The notes under the pieces: model-generated
What the model saw: the letters and a program-made list of their open reading frames with translations, nothing else
Database searches by the model: none
What the model was told of the DNA's origin: nothing
Translations under genes and position numbers: made by a program
In this document: piece by piece, positions 1-6,837 of the stretch
Layout of the letters: the number at the start of each line of letters is the position of its first letter
Position numbering within the stretch: position 1 is the first letter of the stretch
Source of the DNA: Selenomonadales bacterium
GTDB taxonomy: Bacteria; Bacillota; Negativicutes; RGIG982
Assembly: GCA_017390595.1 (NCBI GenBank)
Contig: JAFPBC010000109.1
Coordinates: 1 to 7,099, forward strand
DNA: 7,099 nucleotides
Reading direction: 5' to 3'

Positions 1-1138
1 ATACAAAAACAGCAACTGCAAAATGCTATTAGTCAGCGGTTGTCTTGCACAACGTTTCTCGACCGAATTGATCACAGAGATCCCCGAAATTGATGCCATT
101 ATCGGCACAGGCTCGTGGCAGAAGATACGTGAAGCGATCGAACGTGTCGATAGTGGCGAAAAGCAAGTCATGATCTTAGATGAATTGACCAATCTTTATA
201 CGGAAGATATGCCACGCGTACTTACGACACCGTCTTATACAGCATATATCAAAGTCGCAGAAGGATGCAGTAACCGTTGCGCGTATTGTGTCATTCCGTC
301 TGTCCGCGGAGATTTCCGCAGCCGCCCGATGGAATCTATCATTGCAGAAGCCAAAAACTTGGCAGAGCAAGGGGTTCGCGAGATCAATTTGATCGCACAA
401 GATACAACGAACTACGGTACCGACCTCTACGGAGAACGCCGTATCACAGCTCTTCTTCGTGAGCTTGTTAAAATCGAAAAAATCGAATGGATCCGTCTCT
501 TGTACTGCTACCCGCACAACTTCACAGACGATCTGATCGAACTCATGGCGACCGAGCCCAAAGTTTGCTCTTATGTCGATCTTCCGCTTCAACATATCAG
601 CGATACTGTTCTGCGCCGTATGAATCGCCGCGATACAAAAGCAGACATTGAAAAACTGCTCAAAAAGATCCGCGAACGTATTGAAGGCGTCGTTATTCGC
701 AGTTCTTTCATCGTTGGTTTCCCGGGAGAAACAGAAGCTGATTTTGAAGAATTGAAAGAATTCATCGAAACGCAAAAATTTGAACGCGTAGGTATCTTTA
801 CATATTCTCGTGAAGCAGGTACGCCTGCTTATGACATGGAGGATCAGATTCCTGAAGAAGTCAAAGAAGATCGCTATCATACCTTGATGGCAACACAGTG
901 CGTCATTTCGGAAGCGATCAATCAGTCTTATGAAGGTGAAGAGCTTACCGTTTTGGTCGAAGGCAAAGACAGTGAACAAGAAGGCCTTGCATATGGTCGT
1001 TCTTATCGCGAAGCACCCGACATCGATGGAAAGATCTTCATCGAAAATGAACCCGATCCCGCAATCGGTACATTCATTCAAACAGAAGTCATACAAGGCT
1101 TCACTTACGACCTTGTCGTAGAAAAAATCGATGAATAA
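1..1138 (+). CDS. rimO: Ribosomal protein S12 methylthiotransferase RimO (5' end missing)
   Basis: Radical SAM iron-sulfur enzyme that adds a methylthio group to a conserved aspartate of ribosomal protein S12. The frame is open from position 2 to a TAA at 1136-1138 (378 codons visible). The ATG at 23 is internal: the codons before it (YKNSNCK) continue the N-terminal MTTase domain. With a usual length near 440 residues, about 60-70 are outside the window. Visible parts are the end of the MTTase domain with its conserved Cys (SGCLAQR), the radical SAM motif CSNRCAYC (Cys codons at 266, 278 and 287), the signature DLPLQHISD that separates RimO from MiaB, then YSREAGTPAYDMEDQIPEE and a C-terminal TRAM-like domain (about 910-1130). 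It is followed 27 nt later by cinA and is probably co-transcribed with it. No damage is seen in the visible part. The identification is firm, from family motifs recalled without a search. Confidence 0.96.
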   Translation, partial: YKNSNCKMLLVSGCLAQRFSTELITEIPEIDAIIGTGSWQKIREAIERVDSGEKQVMILDELTNLYTEDMPRVLTTPSYTAYIKVAEGCSNRCAYCVIPSVRGDFRSRPMESIIAEAKNLAEQGVREINLIAQDTTNYGTDLYGERRITALLRELVKIEKIEWIRLLYCYPHNFTDDLIELMATEPKVCSYVDLPLQHISDTVLRRMNRRDTKADIEKLLKKIRERIEGVVIRSSFIVGFPGETEADFEELKEFIETQKFERVGIFTYSREAGTPAYDMEDQIPEEVKEDRYHTLMATQCVISEAINQSYEGEELTVLVEGKDSEQEGLAYGRSYREAPDIDGKIFIENEPDPAIGTFIQTEVIQGFTYDLVVEKIDE

Positions 1139-1153
1139 ACCGAATCGTAAAGC

Positions 1154-1158
1154 GGAGG
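1154..1158 (+). promoter_or_regulatory. Ribosome binding site of cinA
   Basis: GGAGG lies 7 nt before the ATG at 1166, which fixes that start. The gap after rimO is only 27 nt and holds no promoter-like hexamers that I can see, which supports read-through from rimO. Confidence 0.85.
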
Positions 1159-1165
1159 ATGTCTT

Positions 1166-2404
1166 ATGATCGTAGAACTTATTACAACAGGCTCTGAACT
1201 GTTATTGGGCGAGATCGTCAATACTAACAGTGCATACCTATCATCTGCACTCAATCAAGCAGGTTTTGATGTCGTATATCATTCCACAGTAGGAGATAAC
1301 CGTGCTCGCATGCGTTCTGTTATGGAGATCGCATTAGAGCGTGCTGATATCGTTATTACATCGGGCGGACTGGGACCTACATTAGGTGATTTTACAAAAG
1401 AAGTGATGGCAGACCTCTTGGGACTGCCTCTCTGTCTGCACGAACCAAGCCTTGATAAAATCAAATGCTTCTTTGCACATCGCCATACACATATGCCTGT
1501 CAATAACAAAAAACAAGCCATGGTTCCCGAAGGCTCTTATATACTTAACAACTCCTGCGGTACCGCGCCCGGGATCGTTATTCAACACAACAATAAGGTC
1601 ATCATACACCTTCCGGGACCTCCGCATGAATTAAAGACTATGGTCAAAGACGAATTATTGCCATATCTTTCTAAGCACTATCCGCAAGAAGCAATCATCG
1701 TATCGAAAGAGCTTCATACTTACGGTTTAGGCGAATCGACAGTCGACGAAACATTGCGTGATATCCTTCTTGCGCAATCGAACCCAACCATCGCTCTGCT
1801 TGCACGCCCTGGTGAGATTCTCGTTCGTATTACAGCCAAAGCAAATAATACGACAGTCGCAGAAGAACTGATAGCTGATATGGAAAAACAGATTCGTGCC
1901 AGACTGGGCAATATCATTTTTTCTACCGATGATAAAACGATGGAAGAAGTCGTTGCAGAATCGCTTTTATCCAACAAGAAAACGATCGCACTGGCGGAAT
2001 CGTGTACGGGCGGACTTGTCACAAGTCGTTTGACAGATGTACGCGGCGCATCGGCTTATCTCATCGGTTCTGTCGTTTGTTACAGCAACGATATCAAAGA
2101 AAAACAAATCGGAGTACCACACCAAACGTTGCTTGACTACGGTGCCGTCAGTGAACCGACAGCACGCGCGATGGCAGAAGGAGTTCGCCGTCTTAACGAA
2201 ACGGATATCGGAGTAGGGGTCACAGGCATTGCAGGCCCGGATGGAGGTACACCCGAAAAACCTGTCGGCACTGTCTATATTGCAGTTGCAGGCAAAGATG
2301 AAACAACGTGCAGATTGTGCCATTTTACAGGCAATCGCACGACGATCAAACGGCTTGTCTCACAAGCTGTATTGAATGAGATCAGAAACTATTTGAATAG
2401 ATAA
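1166..2404 (+). CDS. cinA: CinA: MoaB-like domain plus nicotinamide-nucleotide amidase (PncC) domain
   Basis: Two-domain CinA of 412 residues, the normal full length. In the family the N-terminal MoaB/MoCF-like domain acts as an ADP-ribose pyrophosphatase and the C-terminal PncC domain deamidates nicotinamide mononucleotide, recycling pyridine nucleotides. CinA is also historically tied to competence. Residues 1-170 hold the MoaB-like fold, with SGGLGPTLGDFTKE at 66-79. The second position of the usual GPTxDD is Gly here, a variant I recall from other anaerobes. Residues about 175-250 form the linking domain. Residues 255-412 are PncC, with the nucleophile region AESCTGG at 277-283 and GVTGIAGPDGGTPEKPVG at 351-368. 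The ATG start is set by a GGAGG 7 nt upstream and opens with the typical ELITTGSELLLGEIVNTN. It sits between rimO and the helicase; cinA next to recA is common in Firmicutes. It looks intact. Confidence 0.95.
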   Translation: MIVELITTGSELLLGEIVNTNSAYLSSALNQAGFDVVYHSTVGDNRARMRSVMEIALERADIVITSGGLGPTLGDFTKEVMADLLGLPLCLHEPSLDKIKCFFAHRHTHMPVNNKKQAMVPEGSYILNNSCGTAPGIVIQHNNKVIIHLPGPPHELKTMVKDELLPYLSKHYPQEAIIVSKELHTYGLGESTVDETLRDILLAQSNPTIALLARPGEILVRITAKANNTTVAEELIADMEKQIRARLGNIIFSTDDKTMEEVVAESLLSNKKTIALAESCTGGLVTSRLTDVRGASAYLIGSVVCYSNDIKEKQIGVPHQTLLDYGAVSEPTARAMAEGVRRLNETDIGVGVTGIAGPDGGTPEKPVGTVYIAVAGKDETTCRLCHFTGNRTTIKRLVSQAVLNEIRNYLNR

Positions 2405-2410
2405 AAGGAG
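2405..2410 (+). promoter_or_regulatory. Ribosome binding site that selects the TTG start of the helicase
   Basis: AAGGAG directly follows the cinA stop codon and lies 9 nt before TTG at 2420. The first in-frame ATG (2438) is 27 nt from it and has no binding site of its own, so TTG is the better start. Confidence 0.8.
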
Positions 2411-2419
2411 ACCGTACTT

Positions 2420-4006
2420 TTGAAAAAAGAATTAGGTATGTTTGGAGAACTTGAACTGAGCAAAAAGGTGTGCCAAGGCTTGGCGGCAATGGGATTTGAA
2501 GAACCTTCACCGATCCAAAGTCAAACGATCCCATTAGTGCTTGAAGGCCATGATGTTATCGGCCAAGCACAAACAGGCACAGGTAAAACGGCTGCATTTG
2601 GTATTCCTACGATCGAAAAGATCAAAGACGGACGTCATGTTCAAGCTCTCATTTTGACTCCGACACGCGAACTTGCTATCCAAGTATCGGAAGAGTTGTC
2701 CAAAATCGGGAAATTCACACGCACCAAGGCACTTCCCGTCTATGGTGGTCAATCGATAGATAGACAGATCCGAGCTTTGAAAGCAGGAGTCCATGTCGTT
2801 ATCGGTACGCCGGGTCGTCTACTCGACCATATCCGCCGTCAGACGATCAAGCTCGATCGCGTACACACCTTGATACTCGATGAAGCAGACGAAATGCTCG
2901 ACATGGGTTTCATCGAAGACATCGAAACGATCATGAGCAATATTCCGATCGAATCTCGTCAGACGCTCTTATTCTCGGCAACGATGCCGACAGAAATCGC
3001 GAATCTGGCGAAAAAATATATGAAATCGCCACAAAAAGTTACCATCAGTCGCGAGCAATTGACAGTACCACTCATCGATCAATGCTACTATGAAACGCGC
3101 GAAAAACTCAACGGTCTCTGCCGTGTCATGGACATGGAAGAAATCGGTCGCACGATCATCTTTGGACGTACCAAAAAAGGCGTTGACGATCTTGTCGCAT
3201 CGCTTCAAGCTCGCGGCTATCTCGTAGACGGACTTCACGGCGACTTAAGTCAGATGCAGCGTGACCGCGTAATGAAACGCTTCCGCGAAAGAAAACTCGA
3301 TATTCTCGTAGCAACAGATGTTGCAGCACGAGGAATCGATATCGACGATATCACACACGTTATTAACTATGATATCCCTCAAGATCACGAATCGTACGTT
3401 CACCGTATCGGTCGTACAGGTCGCGCAGGTCGTCAAGGTACAGCGATCACATTTATTGAGCCACGTGAATATCGCCAGCTCAAATTGATCGAACGCTTAG
3501 CAAAAACACGTATTCTTCGCAAACAACTTCCGTCGTCTGCCGACGTATTGGAACGTCAGCGCGAAATGATCAAAGAACGTCTCGTCAAAACGCTCGAACG
3601 TCAGCGTCTCGATGCGTATCATTCCATCATTGCCGACCTTTTGGATGACTACGATCCCGCAGAGATCGCAGCAGCAGCTTTAAAACTCCATTTAGAAGGC
3701 TTTAAAGAAAATCCTGTCGAAGAACCGACGACCAACATCGACCTTGAAAATACAGGTGCAAGACCTGGTATGGTACGACTTTTCATCAACGCAGGCAAAG
3801 CACAGCGAATTCGTCCGGAAGACATCGTACGTACGATCGCCAGCGAAGCTGATATCCCGGGTAATATCATCGGCCTTATCAACATCTACGACAAATTTAC
3901 CTTCGTAGAAGTCCCGAAAGATACGGCAGAACGTGTACTTTCGGTCATGCACAAAAATACCATCAAAGGATATAAGATCAACGTAGAACCGGCAAAACGC
4001 CGTTAA
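2420..4006 (+). CDS. deaD: DEAD-box ATP-dependent RNA helicase with DbpA-type RNA-binding domain
   Basis: ATP-dependent RNA helicase of the DeaD/CsdA-DbpA group, 528 residues, expected to unwind short RNA duplexes in ribosome assembly, cold adaptation or mRNA decay. All core motifs are present: Q motif around GFEEPSPIQ (25-33), Walker A AQTGTGKT (50-57), PTRELAIQ (81-88), TPGRLLDH (130-137), DEAD (154-157), SAT (186-188), IIFGRTKKG (246-254), ATDVAARGID (298-307) and HRIGRTGR (328-335). A linker of charged helices (about 355-430) leads to a C-terminal DbpA-like RNA-binding domain (about 450-525). In DbpA itself this domain recognises 23S rRNA; here the target is unknown. The TTG start is chosen for its AAGGAG at 9-nt spacing. 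The gene lies 15 nt after cinA and 35 nt before recA. The symbol deaD is a family-level choice; dbpA or cshA are possible names. It looks intact and active. Confidence 0.93.
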   Translation: MKKELGMFGELELSKKVCQGLAAMGFEEPSPIQSQTIPLVLEGHDVIGQAQTGTGKTAAFGIPTIEKIKDGRHVQALILTPTRELAIQVSEELSKIGKFTRTKALPVYGGQSIDRQIRALKAGVHVVIGTPGRLLDHIRRQTIKLDRVHTLILDEADEMLDMGFIEDIETIMSNIPIESRQTLLFSATMPTEIANLAKKYMKSPQKVTISREQLTVPLIDQCYYETREKLNGLCRVMDMEEIGRTIIFGRTKKGVDDLVASLQARGYLVDGLHGDLSQMQRDRVMKRFRERKLDILVATDVAARGIDIDDITHVINYDIPQDHESYVHRIGRTGRAGRQGTAITFIEPREYRQLKLIERLAKTRILRKQLPSSADVLERQREMIKERLVKTLERQRLDAYHSIIADLLDDYDPAEIAAAALKLHLEGFKENPVEEPTTNIDLENTGARPGMVRLFINAGKAQRIRPEDIVRTIASEADIPGNIIGLINIYDKFTFVEVPKDTAERVLSVMHKNTIKGYKINVEPAKRR

Positions 4007-4025
4007 ACCAATCAAAAAAATAAAA

Positions 4026-4033
4026 AGAGGGGG
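4026..4033 (+). promoter_or_regulatory. Ribosome binding site of recA
   Basis: AGAGGGGG ends 8 nt before the recA ATG at 4042. The 35-nt gap after the helicase contains A-rich sequence and this site only. I see no LexA-type dyad and no promoter pair in it. Confidence 0.75.
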
Positions 4034-4041
4034 AACTACCA

Positions 4042-5073
4042 ATGGCAGAAAGAGGAGCCGCACACGATAAAATGACAGCGCTGGATAATGCGATTCGCCA
4101 GATCGAAAAAGATTTCGGCAAAGGTTCGATCATGAAATTGGGCGAAGTCGCCGCTAAAATGCACGTAGAAGTGATTCCGACAGGAACACTCTCTCTTGAT
4201 ATCGCACTCGGAGTAGGCGGTGTACCGCGCGGAAGAGTCATCGAGATCTATGGTCCCGAATCGTCCGGTAAAACGACAGTCGCTCTCCATGTTATCGCAC
4301 AAGCACAAAAAATGGGCGGTATTGCAGCTTTCATTGACGCAGAACACGCACTTGATCCCGCATACGCAAAAAAACTCGGTGTCGATACCGACAATCTCTT
4401 GATCTCGCAGCCGGATAATGGCGAACAAGCACTCGAGATCGCAGATGCCCTCGTAAGAAGCGGTGCCATCGACATCGTAGTCGTTGACTCCGTTGCAGCA
4501 CTCGTTCCAAAAGCCGAGATAGAAGGCGAAATGGGCGACTCACACGTAGGCCTTCAAGCACGTCTCATGTCGCAGGCAATGCGTAAGCTTACCGGTATCA
4601 TCAGCAAATCGCGTACAACGGCCATCTTTATCAACCAGATCCGCGAAAAAGTCGGTATCATGTTCGGTAATCCCGAAACAACGACAGGCGGTCGCGCGCT
4701 CAAATTCTACGCATCCGTTCGTCTCGACGTTCGCAAAGTCGATACCTTAAAACAAGGTAACGACATGGTCGGCAACCGCACCCGCATCAAAGTCGTTAAA
4801 AACAAGATCGCTCCGCCGTTCAAACAAGCAGAATTCGACATTATGTACGGTCAAGGCATCTCGCATGAAGGATGTCTTATTGATATCGGTACCGACCTTG
4901 ACATCATCGACAAAAGCGGTGCATGGTACTCGTACAGCGGTGAACGTCTCGGTCAAGGCCGTGAAAATGCCAAAGAATTCTTGAAGGAAAATACGGCAGT
5001 AGCCATTGAAATTGAACGTAAAATCCGTGAAAAGCTCAATATTGGCGGTATGATCGCAGAAGCAGAAGAATAA
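4042..5073 (+). CDS. recA: Recombinase RecA
   Basis: DNA recombinase that forms ATP-dependent filaments on single-stranded DNA, drives strand exchange and triggers LexA self-cleavage in organisms with an SOS response. The length of 343 residues is normal. Motifs: N-terminal polymerisation helix (about 10-34, with ALDNAIRQIEKDFGKGSIM), Walker A GPESSGKT (71-78), catalytic glutamate in DAEHALDP (E101), Walker B IVVVDS (145-150), DNA loop L1 around EGEMGDSHVGLQ (161-172), loop L2 around FGNPETTTGGRALKFY (208-223), and a C-terminal domain ending in a short acidic tail. No intein or interruption is present. Spacing from the helicase (35 nt) and the lack of a visible promoter suggest it is at least partly transcribed from upstream; a promoter inside the helicase gene cannot be excluded. 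No recX follows directly. Confidence 0.99.
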   Translation: MAERGAAHDKMTALDNAIRQIEKDFGKGSIMKLGEVAAKMHVEVIPTGTLSLDIALGVGGVPRGRVIEIYGPESSGKTTVALHVIAQAQKMGGIAAFIDAEHALDPAYAKKLGVDTDNLLISQPDNGEQALEIADALVRSGAIDIVVVDSVAALVPKAEIEGEMGDSHVGLQARLMSQAMRKLTGIISKSRTTAIFINQIREKVGIMFGNPETTTGGRALKFYASVRLDVRKVDTLKQGNDMVGNRTRIKVVKNKIAPPFKQAEFDIMYGQGISHEGCLIDIGTDLDIIDKSGAWYSYSGERLGQGRENAKEFLKENTAVAIEIERKIREKLNIGGMIAEAEE

Positions 5074-5082
5074 ACAAACAAG

Positions 5083-5106
5083 AAGTGTCTCTTAATCTTG
5101 ACACTT
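5083..5106 (+). repeat. Inverted repeat AAGTGTC/GACACTT overlapping the rny promoter
   Basis: Perfect 7-bp arms at 5083-5089 and 5100-5106 are separated by 10 nt, 10 nt after the recA stop. No T run follows, so it is not a standard intrinsic terminator. The right arm shares GACA with the -35 hexamer TTGACA at 5098-5103. It could be a weak 3'-end hairpin protecting recA mRNA, an operator for a dimeric repressor, or chance. Confidence 0.55.
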
Positions 5107-5126
5107 ACAGGAAAAACTATTACAAT
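5098..5126 (+). promoter_or_regulatory. Sigma-A-type promoter for rny
   Basis: TTGACA (5098-5103), a spacer of exactly 17 nt, then TACAAT (5121-5126): perfect -35 and one mismatch to the -10 consensus. The start of transcription would be near 5132-5134, in AT-rich DNA. It gives rny its own strong promoter, separate from the rimO-recA unit. This is the best promoter match I found in the window. Confidence 0.82.
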
Positions 5127-5178
5127 TAGAATATCCAATTGTTTTCAAAATTTCAGTTGTTAATTTTTTGAAAATTTT

Positions 5179-5205
5179 CATCATTTGATTTAGGCCATCA
5201 TTTGA
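5179..5205 (+). repeat. Direct repeat CATCATTTGA, two copies
   Basis: The 10-mer occurs at 5179-5188 and 5196-5205, a 17-bp period, inside the rny leader. Two exact copies this close are unusual but could arise by chance or slippage in AT-rich DNA. Confidence 0.6.
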
Positions 5206-5243
5206 GAAGGATGAACAAGTTAAAAGCCTTATAATTTTATACA

Positions 5244-5252
5244 GAAGGAGGT
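5244..5252 (+). promoter_or_regulatory. Very strong ribosome binding site of rny
   Basis: GAAGGAGGT nearly matches the full anti-Shine-Dalgarno complement. From the end of GGAGG (5251) it is only 4 nt to the out-of-frame ATG at 5256, but 8 nt to the in-frame ATC at 5260. It therefore marks where RNase Y translation should begin and makes the TTG at 5380 very unlikely as the start. Confidence 0.85.
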
Positions 5253-5259
5253 GTAATGT

Positions 5260-6792
5260 ATCATCGAGATAGTAATTGCTATTATTACAGGGCTTATCGG
5301 TGTATCCATTGGATATGTAGTTCGCAAAAAGACCGCCGAAGCAAAAATCATCTCCGCAGAAGCAGCAGCCGAAAAGATTTTGGAAGATGCAAAACGTACC
5401 GGAGAGACGATTCATAAAGAAGCAGTCGTTGAAGCGAAAGAAGATATTCATAAATTACGTCATGAGTTAGATAAAGAGACACGTGAACGCCGTTCGGAAT
5501 TGCAGCGTTTGGAACGTCGTCTTCAACAAAAAGAAGAGAATCTTGACCGCAAAATCGATTCTCTCGAGAAAAAAGAAGACATCCTCAGCCGCAAAGAAGC
5601 CGAAGTCGATCGCACTCAGCATAAGATCAATGATTTGTACAACAAACAGCTCGTGGAACTCGAACGCATCTCGGGCTTGACGTCGGAAGATGCTAAAAAT
5701 ATGCTTCTTACAAATACAAAAGAAGAAGTAAAACACGAAACCGCTATGCTCATCAAAGAATTGGAACAGCAGGCGAAAGAAGAATCGGATAAACGTGCTC
5801 GCGAGATCATCTCGCTCGCAATTCAGCGTTGTGCAGCCGACCATGTGGCAGAAACCACAGTATCGGTCGTCGCATTGCCGAATGACGAAATGAAAGGCCG
5901 TATCATCGGTCGCGAAGGTCGTAATATTCGTACACTCGAAACCTTAACTGGAATTGACTTAATTATTGATGATACTCCGGAAGCGGTGATCTTGTCGGGC
6001 TTTGATCCCGTACGCAGAGAGATCGCACGCATCGCATTGGAAAAATTGATCGCAGACGGCCGAATCCATCCTGCAAGAATTGAAGAGATGGTAGAAAAAG
6101 CTCGTCGCGAAGTAGAACAGCGTATCAAAGAAGCAGGGGAGCAGGCTACATTCGAAACGGGTGTCCATGGTCTCCATCCTGAAATGATCAAGCTGTTGGG
6201 ACGACTCAAATATCGTACCAGCTACGGACAAAATGTCCTCAAACATTCCGTTGAAGTATCTCACTTGGCAGGCGTTATGGCGGCAGAACTCGGCATTGAT
6301 GTAATGCTCGCTAAACGTGCAGGTCTTTTGCATGATATCGGTAAAGCGATCGACCACGAAGTAGAAGGTCCGCATGTAACGATCGGTGGCGATCTCGCGA
6401 AAAAATATCGTGAATCCGCAGACGTTATCAATGCTATCGTCGCTCACCATGGCGATGAAGAACCGAAAACAGTGCAAGCCGTTCTCGTTGCGGCAGCCGA
6501 TGCTGTATCCGCGGCAAGACCGGGCGCACGTCGTGAAAGCTTGGAAAGCTACCTCAAACGTTTGACTCGTTTGGAAGAGATCGCAGAATCCTTCCCGGGC
6601 GTTGACAAATCGTTCGCTATTCAGGCAGGCCGCGAAATTCGCATCATGGTTAAACCGGAAAAAATCGATGACGCTGCATCTGTTATGATGGCACGTGACA
6701 TCGTGAAAAAAATCGAATCCGAACTCGAATATCCGGGTCAGATTCGCGTTACGGTTATCCGCGAAACACGCGCAGTCGACTATGCAAAATAA
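5260..6792 (+). CDS. rny: Ribonuclease Y, with non-standard or shifted start
   Basis: Membrane-anchored endoribonuclease that starts bulk mRNA decay in Firmicutes. Counting the ATC at 5260 as residue 1 gives 510 residues, the usual length. Order: N-terminal transmembrane helix (IEIVIAIITGLIGVSIGYVV, about 3-22), then VRKKTAEAKI; long charged coiled coil (about 28-180); KH RNA-binding domain with GRIIGREGRN at 213-222; HD catalytic domain with H329, the HD pair 358-359 (HDIGKAIDHE), HH 396-397 and D414; conserved C-terminus ending RETRAVDYAK. The frame is open from 5257, just after a TAA at 5254-5256, yet has no ATG, GTG or TTG until TTG at 5380, which would remove the membrane anchor and has no binding site. 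ATG at 5256 is one base out of frame. Either ATC initiates at 5260, or one extra base near 5259 breaks an original ATG-ATC-ATC start. Function is certain; the start is not. Confidence 0.93.
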   Translation: MIEIVIAIITGLIGVSIGYVVRKKTAEAKIISAEAAAEKILEDAKRTGETIHKEAVVEAKEDIHKLRHELDKETRERRSELQRLERRLQQKEENLDRKIDSLEKKEDILSRKEAEVDRTQHKINDLYNKQLVELERISGLTSEDAKNMLLTNTKEEVKHETAMLIKELEQQAKEESDKRAREIISLAIQRCAADHVAETTVSVVALPNDEMKGRIIGREGRNIRTLETLTGIDLIIDDTPEAVILSGFDPVRREIARIALEKLIADGRIHPARIEEMVEKARREVEQRIKEAGEQATFETGVHGLHPEMIKLLGRLKYRTSYGQNVLKHSVEVSHLAGVMAAELGIDVMLAKRAGLLHDIGKAIDHEVEGPHVTIGGDLAKKYRESADVINAIVAHHGDEEPKTVQAVLVAAADAVSAARPGARRESLESYLKRLTRLEEIAESFPGVDKSFAIQAGREIRIMVKPEKIDDAASVMMARDIVKKIESELEYPGQIRVTVIRETRAVDYAK

Positions 6793-6799
6793 AAAAATC

Positions 6800-6833
6800 A
6801 GCAGTCCATCTTGGTATGGACTGCTATTTTTTT
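6800..6833 (+). terminator. Intrinsic terminator after rny, possibly bidirectional
   Basis: A perfect 10-bp stem, AGCAGTCCAT (6800-6809) with ATGGACTGCT (6816-6825), has a 6-nt loop and is followed by T7 at 6827-6833. An A7 run (6791-6797) on the other side makes it able to work for the minus strand as well. It starts 8 nt after the rny stop and closes the rny transcript. Confidence 0.93.
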
Positions 6834-6837
6834 ATGA

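Larger units (their letters stand above)
5132..5259 (+). promoter_or_regulatory. AT-rich 5' leader of rny, about 125 nt, possibly structured
   Basis: Untranslated region between the predicted transcription start and the rny frame, far poorer in G+C than the genes around it. TTTTCAAAA (5142-5150) can pair with TTTTGAAAA (5166-5174). A competing pairing, CAATTG (5136-5141) with CAGTTG (5154-5159), cannot form at the same time. CCTT (5227-5230) could pair with AAGG of the ribosome binding site (5245-5248), but only over 4 bp. No known riboswitch class is recognised. The function is an inference; the pairings are short and mostly A-U. Confidence 0.45.

Noticed and set aside
23..25. ATG at 23 as the rimO start
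   Set aside because: The frame is open to the window edge, and the preceding codons and missing N-terminal domain show that the gene starts upstream of the window.
176..1096. 306-codon minus-strand frame opposite rimO
   Set aside because: It is a shadow of rimO codon usage. Its Phe/Cys/Ile-rich translation is typical of an antisense frame, while the plus strand is a certain gene.
5211..5234. Seven-codon leader peptide (MNKLKAL) in the rny leader
   Set aside because: The purine-rich GAGAAGG abuts the ATG with no spacer, so initiation is unlikely, and the codons suggest no attenuation mechanism.
5202..5235. Second rny promoter TTGAGA with TATAAT (5230-5235)
   Set aside because: The spacer is 22 nt, outside the working range, and a much better promoter lies upstream. 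AT-rich DNA gives TATAAT by chance.
5256..5417. 53-codon frame starting at the ATG just after the strong rny ribosome binding site
   Set aside because: Its translation (MYHRDSNCYYYRAYRC...) has no protein-like pattern, and it overlaps the clearly conserved RNase Y N-terminus in another frame. It matters only as evidence for the start-codon problem.
5380..6792. RNase Y beginning at the first in-frame TTG (5380)
   Set aside because: There is no ribosome binding site before it, and it would discard the membrane helix and the first part of the coiled coil, which are encoded in frame upstream.
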